A stretch of 64,000 bases of DNA. It comes from Bordetella genomosp. 10. Lineage in GTDB: Bacteria; Pseudomonadota; Gammaproteobacteria; Burkholderiales; Burkholderiaceae_B. The notes under the pieces are model-generated. The model was not told the DNA's origin and made no database searches. It saw only the letters and a program-made list of their open reading frames with translations. Position numbers and translations under genes: made by a program. The stretch lies in NCBI RefSeq assembly GCF_002261225.1, contig NZ_NEVM01000001.1:124001-188000 (forward strand). Reading direction: 5' to 3'. Below are positions 41,503 to 50,250 of this stretch, piece after piece. The number at the start of each line of letters is the position of its first letter. Within the stretch, counting starts at the first letter, position 1.

Positions 41503-42759
41503 ATGGACACCTCTTCGTCACCCGCCGCCGCCGTCGCCGTCACGCCCAAGCCGGCCTCGCCGGCGGCGGCGCCGCGCCGCCTGCGCCGCATCCTCTCGCT
41601 GGATGACCTGGAGCACGCGGCGCGCCGCCATCTGCCGCCGCCCATCTTCGCCTACGTATCGGGCGGCTGCGAGACCAATATCGCGCGCTACGACAACCGC
41701 GCGGTGTTCGACGAATACCGCTTCGTGAGCCGCGTCCTCACCAGCACCTCCAAGCGCAGCCTGCGCACGCGGATACTGGGGCAGGACTGGGCCATGCCGT
41801 TCGGCATCGCGCCCATGGGGATGAGCGCGCTGTCGGCCTACCAGGGCGACCTGGTCCAGGCGCGCGCGGCGGCGCAGGCCGGCATTCCGATGATCATGAG
41901 CGGATCGTCGCTGATTCCGCTGGAGCAGATCGTCCAGGCGTATCCGCAGGCCTGGTTCCAGGCCTACGTGCCGGGCGAGCCGGCGCGCATCCTGGCGCTG
42001 ATCGACCGGGTGGAGCGCGCCGGCTACGGCACGCTGGTGGTGACGGTCGACACGCCCGTCAGCGGCAACCGCGAAAACAATACCCGGGCCGGCTTCTCCT
42101 CGCCACTGCGGCCCAGCCTGCGCCTGGCGTGGGACGGCGTGACCCATCCGCGCTGGCTGTTCGGCACGGCCCTGAAGACGCTGTGGCGCCACGGCATGCC
42201 GCATTTCGAGAATTCGCAGGCCACGCGCGGCGCGCCCATCCTGTCGCGCAACGTCCTGCGCGACTTCGGCGCGCGCGATCACCTGGATTGGAGCCACTTC
42301 GACCTGATCCGCGACCGCTGGCGCGGCCGCCTGGTGCTCAAGGGCGTCCTGCATCCGCGCGACGCGGTGCTGGCGCGCGAGCATGGCGCCGACGCCGTCA
42401 TCGTGTCGAATCACGGCGGGCGCCAGCTCGATGGCGCGGCCTCGCCCATGCGCGTGCTGCCGGCCATCGTCCAGGCGCTGGGCCCCGATTATCCGGTCAT
42501 GCTGGACAGCGGCATCCGCCGCGGCACCGACGTGCTGAAGGCCCTGGCCCTGGGCGCGCATTTCGTCTTCGTCGGGCGGCCCTTCAACTACGCGGGCGCC
42601 ATCGCCGGACAGGCCGGCGTGGCGCATGCCATCGACATCCTGCGGCAGGAAGTGCATCGCAATATGGCGCTACTGGGCTTGAACGGGCCGCGCGACCTGG
42701 GCGCCGATGAATTGCTGCACGTGGCGCCGGCCGCGCTGTCGCCGGCGGTTCCTGCCTAG
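41503..42759 (+). CDS. FMN-dependent alpha-hydroxy acid oxidase/dehydrogenase
   Basis: 418 residues of the LldD/glycolate oxidase/mandelate dehydrogenase family. After an Ala/Pro-rich tail of about 28 residues: Tyr51 in FAYVSGGCE, FGIAPMGMSALSAYQGD, Tyr155 in WFQAYVPG, Lys280 in LVLKGV, the catalytic His304 and Arg307 in SNHGGRQLDGA and the phosphate-binding DSGIRRGTDV. It oxidises an L-2-hydroxy acid to the 2-keto acid, passing electrons to oxygen or quinone. The upstream Bug receptor suggests a matching transported substrate, but lactate, glycolate or others cannot be told apart. Confidence 0.92.
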   Translation: MDTSSSPAAAVAVTPKPASPAAAPRRLRRILSLDDLEHAARRHLPPPIFAYVSGGCETNIARYDNRAVFDEYRFVSRVLTSTSKRSLRTRILGQDWAMPFGIAPMGMSALSAYQGDLVQARAAAQAGIPMIMSGSSLIPLEQIVQAYPQAWFQAYVPGEPARILALIDRVERAGYGTLVVTVDTPVSGNRENNTRAGFSSPLRPSLRLAWDGVTHPRWLFGTALKTLWRHGMPHFENSQATRGAPILSRNVLRDFGARDHLDWSHFDLIRDRWRGRLVLKGVLHPRDAVLAREHGADAVIVSNHGGRQLDGAASPMRVLPAIVQALGPDYPVMLDSGIRRGTDVLKALALGAHFVFVGRPFNYAGAIAGQAGVAHAIDILRQEVHRNMALLGLNGPRDLGADELLHVAPAALSPAVPA

Positions 42760-42835
42760 CGTTGGGCTCCGGGTTCCGTCATGGGCCCGGACTTTGGGAC
42801 ATGAGGCTAACGAGCCAGGGCATTCCTGAACGGCC

Positions 42836-42976
42836 CCGCCTTCCTCGAAATAAACTGCCCCCTAAATAATTACGATTCGTATTTTCAAAAACAATCTGCA
42901 TTGATCTGCATCATTTCAATTTAATTTTTTCCTTTCCGATGTCGTAATCGAACCGCGACTCTATCGGAAATGCGAA
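42836..42976 (+). promoter_or_regulatory. AT-rich promoter region of the chemoreceptor gene with sigma-28-like element
   Basis: This stretch is far richer in A/T than the rest of the window. TCAA at 42916-42919, a 15-bp spacer and TCCGATGT at 42935-42942 resemble the flagellar sigma-28 pattern TAAA-N15-GCCGATAA (the CCGAT core is exact), 35 bp before the chemoreceptor start. It also holds a TACGA-T-TCGTA palindrome at 42871-42881. The promoter call is tentative. Confidence 0.4.
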
Positions 42977-44599
42977 ATGTTCAAAAAACTCAGCGTCCGG
43001 GCCATCCTGACTTCGGCCCTGGCCATTTTTTTCGTCCTGTTCGTGGTGCTCGGCCTGGCCGCCTACCAACAGCTCAATGACAACCGGCAAGCCATCCGCA
43101 TGCTGCTCGACACCAACGTGACGCGGGCGGACGCCGCGCGCCAGATCGCCGCGGAACTGTTGCGCGGGCGCCTGGCGGTGACCATCGCCATGACGCAGTT
43201 GAAGGACGGCGACAAGGCGACCGCGCAGCAGACGGCGGGACGCAGCCTGGCCTATTCCAAGAACGCCGACAGGTTGTCGGCGACCTTGCAGGAGCGGCCG
43301 GACACCTCGGAGCAGGGCGGCCCGCTGTTCCAGCGGATGATGTCGACCTACCTGGCGTATCGCAGCCAGGCCTACGAACCGCTGGTGGCCGCGGCCATGG
43401 CGGGCGACCTGGAGACCGCGCTGCGCCTGACCGACCAGAAGGTCACGCCCATGGGCGCCACCTACACGCAGGCCATCAATGCCTATGCCGAGTATGCCGC
43501 GCAGGTCGGGGCGTCGGTCGCCAACGGGGCCGCCAGCAACATCGCCATCGCGCTGGAAGTGGCCATCGGCGCCGGCGTTTTCGTCGTCCTGCTGATCGCG
43601 GGCCTGTTCATCATCTTCACCCGCACCGTGTTCCAGCCGCTGCGCGAAGCCGGCCAGTTGTGCCACCGCATCGCCGACGGCGATCTGACCAACCGCATCG
43701 ACGTCGGCGCCGACACCGAGATCGGCGCCCTGCGGCGCGCGCTCAAGCACATGCAGGACAGCCTGTCGCGCACGGTGGCGACGGTGCGCCAGAGCGTCAA
43801 TGAAATCCACGGCGGCGCGCGGGAAATCTCCGCGGGCAACCAGGACCTGTCCTCGCGCACGGAAGAGCAGGCGGCGTCCCTGGAGGAAACCGCGGCCAGC
43901 ATGGAGGAACTGTCGTCCACCGTGCGGCAGAACGCCGACAACGCGCGCCAGGCCAACCAGATGGCGGTCGAGGCCTCGGACGTGGCGCGGCGCGGCGGCG
44001 ACGCCGTCGGCCAGGTGGTGGACACCATGCGCGATATTTCCGACAGCTCGCGCCGCATCGCCGAGATCGTCAGCGTGATCGACGGCATCGCCTTCCAGAC
44101 CAACATCCTGGCGCTGAACGCGGCGGTGGAAGCGGCCCGCGCCGGCGAGCAGGGCAAGGGCTTCGCCGTGGTGGCCAGCGAGGTGCGTTCGCTGGCGCAG
44201 CGCAGCGGCCAGGCCGCCAAGGAGATCAAGTCCCTGATCGACGACTCCAGCCACAAGGTGTCGATGGGATCGAGCCAGGTCGAGCACGCCGGCGCCACCA
44301 TGCAGGAAATCGTCGGTTCCGTGCGGCGCGTCAGCGACATCGTCGGGGAAATCTCGGCGGCGTCGGAAGAGCAGTCGCGCGGCATCCAGCAGGTCAACCA
44401 GGCCGTGACGCAGATGGACAGCACCACGCAGCAGAACGCGGCCCTGGTCGAGCAGGCCGCCGCCGCCGCCGGTTCGCTGGAAGACCAGGCGCGCCGCCTG
44501 CAGGACGCGGTGGCCGTGTTCAAGCTTGCCACGCACGAGGTGATCGAGGTCTCGGCCGGCGCCTTGCCGGCCGCCCGCGCCATGGCCTTGCCGGCTTGA
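42977..44599 (+). CDS. Methyl-accepting chemotaxis protein
   Basis: 540 residues. TM1 about 9-31 ([18 protein letters not shown]), a Tar-type four-helix periplasmic domain of about 155 residues, TM2 about 190-212 ([17 protein letters not shown]), a HAMP domain ([20 protein letters not shown]), then the signalling helix pair. The hairpin tip [20 protein letters not shown] and [20 protein letters not shown] is the invariant CheA/CheW-binding site. The C-terminus AARAMALPA lacks the NWETF-type CheR-binding pentapeptide. It senses a small ligand, likely an amino or organic acid, and belongs to the flagellar system by family. Confidence 0.96.
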   Translation: MFKKLSVRAILTSALAIFFVLFVVLGLAAYQQLNDNRQAIRMLLDTNVTRADAARQIAAELLRGRLAVTIAMTQLKDGDKATAQQTAGRSLAYSKNADRLSATLQERPDTSEQGGPLFQRMMSTYLAYRSQAYEPLVAAAMAGDLETALRLTDQKVTPMGATYTQAINAYAEYAAQVGASVANGAASNIAIALEVAIGAGVFVVLLIAGLFIIFTRTVFQPLREAGQLCHRIADGDLTNRIDVGADTEIGALRRALKHMQDSLSRTVATVRQSVNEIHGGAREISAGNQDLSSRTEEQAASLEETAASMEELSSTVRQNADNARQANQMAVEASDVARRGGDAVGQVVDTMRDISDSSRRIAEIVSVIDGIAFQTNILALNAAVEAARAGEQGKGFAVVASEVRSLAQRSGQAAKEIKSLIDDSSHKVSMGSSQVEHAGATMQEIVGSVRRVSDIVGEISAASEEQSRGIQQVNQAVTQMDSTTQQNAALVEQAAAAAGSLEDQARRLQDAVAVFKLATHEVIEVSAGALPAARAMALPA

Positions 44600-44724
44600 T
44601 TGCCGCGCGCGCTTTTCGTCCCTGTTCCCCGGCGCCCGGCGCGGTAGCGGATATGATGCGCGGTATGCGATCCGCCGCTCGCCGCGGGTCTCCACGCCAC
44701 GGATAAACAGACGAGGAGCCACTC

Positions 44725-45720
44725 ATGAAAAAAACCCTGCAACGCATCGCCGGCCTCGCCTTGTCGGCCGGCCTGGCCGCCGCCGCCGCCGCCGGCGCCG
44801 CGCCGGCGGCCGACACGGGCGACTGGCCGTCGCGCCCGGTCACCATCGTGGTGCCCTATGCGCCGGGCGGTTTCGCGGATACGCGCGTGCGCGTCATCGC
44901 CCGCAAGCTGGAGCAAAAGCTGGGCCAGCCCGTGGTGGTGGAAAACAAGGCCGGCGCGGGCGGCGTGGTGGGCACCACCTTCATCGCGCGCGCCAAGCCC
45001 GACGGCTATACCCTGGGCACCGGCAACCTGGCGCCGCTGTCGGTCAATCCCAGCCTGATGCAGGACATCCCCTACGACGTGGCCAAGGACCTGGCTCCCG
45101 TCATCCTCATCGAAAACAGCCCGCTCGTGCTCAGCGTCGGCCCCACGGTCAAGGTCGACAACGTGCAGCAACTGATCGCGCTGGCCAAGAAAGAGCCGGG
45201 CAAGCTGACTTTCGGTTCCTCCGGCGTCGGCGGCGCGCACCACCTGTCCGGGGAAATGTTCCGCGAAGCGGCGCATATCGACATCATCCACGTGCCCTAC
45301 AAGGGCGGCAGCCTGGCCGCCACCGACCTGATGGGCGGCCACATCACGATGATGTTCGAAATGGGCTACTCCGCGCTGCCGGCCATCCAGGGCAAGAAGA
45401 TCCATCCCCTGGCGGTGACCTCGGCCAAGCGCCTGGCGGTGCTGCCGGACGTGCCGACCATGGCCGAGGCGGGGTTGCCCGGCTTCGAGTCCTATAACTG
45501 GCAGGGCATCATCGCGCCGGCCGGCACGCCCGCGCCCATCATCGCGCGCCTGAACCGCGATCTCAACGACATCCTGCGCGACCCGGAAATCGTCAAGGCC
45601 ATCAACGACACCGGCAGCCAGGCCGGCGGCGGAACGCCGGAGGAATTCGGCGCCTTCATCCGCAGCGAGACGGCCAAGTGGGCCAAGGTGATCAAGGAAG
45701 GCAACATCACGCTGCAGTGA
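44725..45720 (+). CDS. Bug/TctC-family periplasmic solute receptor
   Basis: 331 residues; GAGGAGCCACTC precedes the ATG. Signal peptide with ALSAGLAAAAAAGAAPAAD, then DWPSRPVTIVVPYAPGGFAD, VENKAGAGGVVGTT, AKPDGYTLGTGNL and IDIIHVPYKGGSLAATDLMG. The A/F-A-D-T loop after PGG is the carboxylate-binding region of the family. It is a single gene between the chemoreceptor and the lipoprotein-recBCD unit, so no enzyme partner hints at its ligand. Confidence 0.9.
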   Translation: MKKTLQRIAGLALSAGLAAAAAAGAAPAADTGDWPSRPVTIVVPYAPGGFADTRVRVIARKLEQKLGQPVVVENKAGAGGVVGTTFIARAKPDGYTLGTGNLAPLSVNPSLMQDIPYDVAKDLAPVILIENSPLVLSVGPTVKVDNVQQLIALAKKEPGKLTFGSSGVGGAHHLSGEMFREAAHIDIIHVPYKGGSLAATDLMGGHITMMFEMGYSALPAIQGKKIHPLAVTSAKRLAVLPDVPTMAEAGLPGFESYNWQGIIAPAGTPAPIIARLNRDLNDILRDPEIVKAINDTGSQAGGGTPEEFGAFIRSETAKWAKVIKEGNITLQ

Positions 45721-45879
45721 CCGCGGCGGGACCCGGGGCCGGCGTAGCACCTGTGCGCCGGAACGTGTCCCAACGTGTCCGCGGCGCGGTGCGGCGCCCC
45801 GCGCCGCCCGCGGGTATGGCCTGCGACTTGGTAAAGATTTTTCGCAATGTGCTTACCGGGACCGCGCCGGTTCCCCTCG

Positions 45880-45885
45880 TATACT
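45880..45885 (+). promoter_or_regulatory. Possible -10 element for the lipoprotein-recCBD unit
   Basis: TATACT lies 34 bp before the lipoprotein start at 45919 and 25 bp before its GGAGG site. No good -35 is found at 16-18 bp, so an activator or weak promoter would have to be assumed. Two copies of AACGTGTCC at 45762-45770 and 45772-45780 lie upstream. Confidence 0.35.
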
Positions 45886-45918
45886 CGGCCCAGTCCGAAA
45901 TCGCGCAAAGGAGGCGGC

Positions 45919-46359
45919 ATGAATTTGGCATGGATGCGGGAACGAGAGGAAACGGCCGCGCGGCGGCCGGCTTTCCGGGGTCTGGGCGGAAGGGGGATGT
46001 GCGCGGCCGCGCTGGCCCTGTCCCTGTTGGCGGGATGCTCCTCGACGGAGAACGTCAAGGATTCCTACGTGGCGCTGTCCAACGCATCGTCCGCCGCCCT
46101 GGTCCGGATCCATCGGCCGCTGTCCTATGACGTGGAGAAGGTGGGCAAGGTCCAGATCGCGGCCGATTCGGTATGGAGCCAGGTCGGCGCGATTCCCCAG
46201 GGCGACGTGTTCCGCCAGACCGGAGCGCCCCTGCTCGTGAACGGCGCGCGGGAAGCCATGATGGTGGTCTCCAGCGACCGGATCCAGGGTTTCTTCTTCG
46301 ACAACGGCCTGTTCGTGCCGGTCGACAAAGGCGCCAGCGTCACCGTCGTGCGCCGCTGA
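45919..46359 (+). CDS. Small lipoprotein of unknown function, upstream of recC
   Basis: 146 residues; AAAGGAGGCGGC precedes the ATG at 45919. After a 30-residue basic N-terminus comes a helix ending in the lipobox LSLLAGC, so the mature protein starts SSTENVKDSY and is about 98 residues long. It has a compact beta-rich look: ALVRIHRPLSYDVEKVGKVQ, LVNGAREAMMVVSSDRIQGF. I recognise no family. It ends 15 bp before recC on the same strand with no visible terminator, so it is probably co-transcribed with recCBD; whether that means anything functionally is open. Confidence 0.8.
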   Translation: MNLAWMREREETAARRPAFRGLGGRGMCAAALALSLLAGCSSTENVKDSYVALSNASSAALVRIHRPLSYDVEKVGKVQIAADSVWSQVGAIPQGDVFRQTGAPLLVNGAREAMMVVSSDRIQGFFFDNGLFVPVDKGASVTVVRR

Positions 46360-46374
46360 TCCTATCGGTTCCGC

Positions 46375-49300
46375 ATGCCCCTTTCGCCGCTGCCGTCCGG
46401 CCTGATCGTCATCCACAGCAACTTGTCCGAGTCGCTGCGAGACGTGCTGGTCGGCTGGCTGGACCGCCATCCGCTGGGGCCGCTGGAACAGGAAGTGGTG
46501 CTGGTGCAGAGCAGCGGCATCGCCCAATGGCTGAAACTGGCGCTGGCGGCGGATGCGGCCGACGGCGGCAGCGGCATCGCGGCGGGGCTGGATTTCCTGC
46601 TGCCTTCGCGCTTTCTGTGGCGCGCCTACCGCATCGTGCTGGGCGCGCAGGCGGTGCCCGAGGTTTCCCCCTTCGACAAGCCGCGCCTGATGTGGCGCCT
46701 GCTGCGCCTGCTGCCGCAGGTGATGGCGCAGCCGGTCTACGCGCCCTTGCAACGGTTCCTGCGCCGCGACGACGATTGCCGCAAGCGTTACCAGTTGGCC
46801 GAGCGCCTGGCCGACCTGTTCGACCAATACCAGGTCTATCGCGCCGACTGGCTGGATGCCTGGGCCAAGGGCCAGGACGTCCTGCCGCGCGACGGCGGCC
46901 CGCCGCGCGCGCTGCCGGACACCCAGCGCTGGCAGGCCGCCTTGTGGCGCGCGCTGCTGGACGACGTGCTGGCGCAGGGGCGCGAGGGCGACGGCGGCGG
47001 GGCCGCCTATGCCGCGCCTTCCTCCGACGGCCGTGCCGCCGTGCACGAGGCCTTCATGCGCCGCGCCGCGCAACTGGGCGACGCGGCGCCGGCCGGCCTG
47101 CCGCGCCGCATCGTGGTGTTCGGCATCTCGACGCTGCCGCGCCAGTCCCTGGAAGTGCTCGCGGTGCTGGCGCGCTGGACCCAGGTGCTGATGTGCGTGC
47201 ACAACCCCTGCGAACACTATTGGGCCGACATCATCGAAGGCAAGGACCTGCTGCGCGCCAGCCATGCGCGGCAGGCGCGGCGCGCGGGCGCGCCGGACGC
47301 CATCGGCGAGGACGCCTTGCACCTGCATGCCCATCCGCTGCTGGCGGCCTGGGGCAAGCAGGGGCGCGACTTTATCGGCCTGCTGGACGAGCACGACGAC
47401 CGCCATGCCCGCGAGGCCTTCCTGGCCCGCTACGGCGACTACACGCAGCGGCTGGACCTGTTCCAATCGCTGGATACCGGCGACGCCGCGCTGCTGCGGC
47501 AATTGCAGGACGACATCCGAGACCTGCGCCCCCTGCATGAAAGCCGCGCGCGTTGGCCAGAGGTCGATGCGGCGCGGGATATGTCCATCCGCTTTCACGT
47601 CGCGCACAGCCGCCAGCGCGAGGTGGAGATCCTGCACGACCAGTTGCTGGCCGCGTTCGACGAGGATCCGTCGCTGCGGGCGCGCGACGTCATCGTGATG
47701 GTGCCGGACATCGAGGCCTATGCGCCGCACGTGCAGGCCGTCTTCGGCCTGTACGCCGCCGACGACAGGCGCGCCATTCCCTACACCCTGGCCGACCGCG
47801 GCAAGCGCCACGTCGATCCGCTGCTGCACGCGCTGGAGCATTTGCTGCAGTTGCCCTATGCCCGCTTCGCCGTCAGCGACCTCATGGACCTGCTGGAAGT
47901 GCCGGCGCTGCGCCGCCGCTACGGTATTGAGGAAGACCAGTTGCCGCTGCTGCACAACTGGATGCGCGGCGCCAATATCCGCTGGGGCCTGCATGACGAG
48001 CAGCGCCGCTCGCTGGGCTTGCCCGGCTCGGCCACGGCGGCCGCGCCCAATACCTGGCTGTTCGGCTTGCGGCGCGTCCTGCTGGGGTATGCGGTGGGCG
48101 CGCGCGGCGGCGATTGGCAGGGCATCGAACCGTATGGCGACGTCGGCGGCCTGGACGCCGCCCTGCTGGGCAACCTGGCCGAGCTGGTGGGCGCGCTGGA
48201 AGGCTGGTGGCGCGAGCTGGCGGAGCCGGCCAGTCCGGAACGCTGGGGCGAGCGCCTGCGCGGCCTGCTGCTGGCATTCTTCGACGAGGACGACAGCGCC
48301 GACGGCCTGGTGTTGCGCCAGTTGCGCGGCCAGTTGCAGACCTGGCTGGAGATCTGCGAGGAAGCCCATGTGACCGAGCCCCTGCCGCTGTCGGTGGTCG
48401 GCGAGCACTGGCTGTCGGCCATGGACGAAGGCGGGCTGACGCAGCGCTTCTTCGGCGGCGCGGTGACCTTCGCCACCTTGATGCCGATGCGCGCGATTCC
48501 CTTCCGCCACGTGTGCCTGCTGGGCATGAACGACGGCGATTATCCGCGGGTGCGCATCCCCATGGATTTCGATCTGATGGGACGCGACTACCGGCCGGGC
48601 GACCGCTCGCGCCGCGAGGACGACCGCTATCTGTTCCTCGAGGCGCTGCTGTCGGCGCGCGACCGCTTGTACGTGTCGTGGGTCGGCCGCAGCGTGCGCG
48701 ACAATACGACGCGCCCGCCGTCGGTGCTGGTGGGCCAGTTGCGCGACCACCTGGATGCGGGGTGGCGCCTGGCCGGCAGCGAGGCCGGCGATGGGAATAC
48801 GGGGGACGGCGGCGTCGCGGCGGCCCTGACCGTGGAGCATCGCCTGCAGCCCTTCAGTCCGGATTATTTTGCGCCCGATCCGCGGCGCTCGCCCCTGTTC
48901 ACATATGCGAAGGAATGGGCGCGCGGCGTTGGCGATGCGCCGGCGGTCGGGCAGGCGGGCGGCCCGGGCGCGGCGCAGGGCCTGCGGCTCTTGCCGCCCG
49001 TCGTGCGGGAAGAGCCGCTGTCCTTGCGCGAGCTGGCCGATTTCCTGAAGGCGCCCGTGGAGGCCTTCTTCCGCCAGCGCCTGCAGGTCAGCTTTTCCGC
49101 CGAGGACGTCGTCGCCGAGGACATCGAGCCTTTCGCGCCCGACGCGCTGGAGCAGTGGCAGTTGCAGGACAGGTTGATCAAGGCCCAGGCGCGCGCCCTG
49201 CAGGCGGGCGAGGGGCCGGCGCCCGCGCGCGACGACGTGCTGGCCGCCTGCATGCGGGCCGGCGAACTGCCGGCCGGCGCCTTCGGCGAGTTGGCCGCGG

Positions 49301-50250
49301 CCGATCTCGCCGCGCCGCTGGACGAAATGATGGAACGCTATGCCGCCGCCCTGGCCCGCTGGCCCGAGCCGGTGGGCGGCGAACTGGCGGTGCGCTTCGG
49401 CATTTCCGCCGGCTTCGCCGCTTCCGCCCATTCCGAAGATACTGGTGCGCTTGATGCGCTTGGGGGGGGCGCCGGGGCTGGTGCCTCCGCCGTTTCCGGC
49501 GCGCTCATCGATGCCACCTCCATGGGCGGCTCCGGCCTGGCCCTGGAAGATTACCTGGGCGGCCTGCGCGCCAACGCCCAGGGCGAGCGGTGCCGGCTGG
49601 TCCTGGAAAGCAGCAGCCTGATCCCCAAGGGCCGCTACCGCGCGGACAAGGTGGTGGCGCACTGGGTCGCCCACGTCGCGGCGCAATTGAGCGGCCAGCC
49701 GGTTACCACCATGGTCATCAGCAAGGCGGGCGATATCGAGTTCGCCCCCGTCGCGCCGGCGCGCGCGCGCGCGTGGCTGACGCTGTGGCTGGCGGCGTGG
49801 GAAACCGGCATGCGGCGGCCCTTGCCGTTGGCCGTGGGCGCGGCGTTCGAATGGTTGACCCGCTTGCCGGAGGACGCCGACCAGGGCGCCGTGGCGGCGG
49901 CCCCGCAGGATGGGGAAGCGATCGTGCCGGGCATCGCGCGCGATCCGGCCGACGACGTGCCGCCGGCGGCGCTGACCGGCGCCCGCGCCACCGCCTGGCA
50001 GCAGGCGCGCAAGGTATACGAAGGCGCGGCCATGGTGGAAGGGGAAGTGGACCGCAGCGCCTACCTGCAAGCGGTCTATCCCGATTTCACGGCCCTGACG
50101 CGCGGCGGCGAATTCCAGGCGCTGGCGCGGGCCCTCCTGCGCCCCATGCGGGCCGCCCTCTACGCGGACACCAAGCCGGGCGGCAAAGCGGAAGGCAAAC
50201 GCGGGAACAGAGGCCGCGATTCCGCCGGAGGCAGCGATGATCCGGCCTGA
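46375..50250 (+). CDS. recC: Exodeoxyribonuclease V subunit RecC
   Basis: 1291 residues, somewhat longer than the E. coli protein. It begins GLIVIHSNLSESLRDVLVGW and has the RecC features LVQSSGIAQWLKLALA, FDQYQVYRADWLDAW, HVAHSRQREVEILHDQLLAA, VMVPDIEAYAPHVQAVFG and HVCLLGMNDGDYPR. There is no intact Walker A, as expected for this dead helicase that recognises Chi and splits the DNA strands. It forms the RecBCD nuclease-helicase with the two genes that follow; the end overlaps the recB start by 14 bp. Ala/Gly-rich insertions (for example near 1020-1050) are typical of high-GC relatives. Confidence 0.96.
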   Translation: MPLSPLPSGLIVIHSNLSESLRDVLVGWLDRHPLGPLEQEVVLVQSSGIAQWLKLALAADAADGGSGIAAGLDFLLPSRFLWRAYRIVLGAQAVPEVSPFDKPRLMWRLLRLLPQVMAQPVYAPLQRFLRRDDDCRKRYQLAERLADLFDQYQVYRADWLDAWAKGQDVLPRDGGPPRALPDTQRWQAALWRALLDDVLAQGREGDGGGAAYAAPSSDGRAAVHEAFMRRAAQLGDAAPAGLPRRIVVFGISTLPRQSLEVLAVLARWTQVLMCVHNPCEHYWADIIEGKDLLRASHARQARRAGAPDAIGEDALHLHAHPLLAAWGKQGRDFIGLLDEHDDRHAREAFLARYGDYTQRLDLFQSLDTGDAALLRQLQDDIRDLRPLHESRARWPEVDAARDMSIRFHVAHSRQREVEILHDQLLAAFDEDPSLRARDVIVMVPDIEAYAPHVQAVFGLYAADDRRAIPYTLADRGKRHVDPLLHALEHLLQLPYARFAVSDLMDLLEVPALRRRYGIEEDQLPLLHNWMRGANIRWGLHDEQRRSLGLPGSATAAAPNTWLFGLRRVLLGYAVGARGGDWQGIEPYGDVGGLDAALLGNLAELVGALEGWWRELAEPASPERWGERLRGLLLAFFDEDDSADGLVLRQLRGQLQTWLEICEEAHVTEPLPLSVVGEHWLSAMDEGGLTQRFFGGAVTFATLMPMRAIPFRHVCLLGMNDGDYPRVRIPMDFDLMGRDYRPGDRSRREDDRYLFLEALLSARDRLYVSWVGRSVRDNTTRPPSVLVGQLRDHLDAGWRLAGSEAGDGNTGDGGVAAALTVEHRLQPFSPDYFAPDPRRSPLFTYAKEWARGVGDAPAVGQAGGPGAAQGLRLLPPVVREEPLSLRELADFLKAPVEAFFRQRLQVSFSAEDVVAEDIEPFAPDALEQWQLQDRLIKAQARALQAGEGPAPARDDVLAACMRAGELPAGAFGELAAADLAAPLDEMMERYAAALARWPEPVGGELAVRFGISAGFAASAHSEDTGALDALGGGAGAGASAVSGALIDATSMGGSGLALEDYLGGLRANAQGERCRLVLESSSLIPKGRYRADKVVAHWVAHVAAQLSGQPVTTMVISKAGDIEFAPVAPARARAWLTLWLAAWETGMRRPLPLAVGAAFEWLTRLPEDADQGAVAAAPQDGEAIVPGIARDPADDVPPAALTGARATAWQQARKVYEGAAMVEGEVDRSAYLQAVYPDFTALTRGGEFQALARALLRPMRAALYADTKPGGKAEGKRGNRGRDSAGGSDDPA

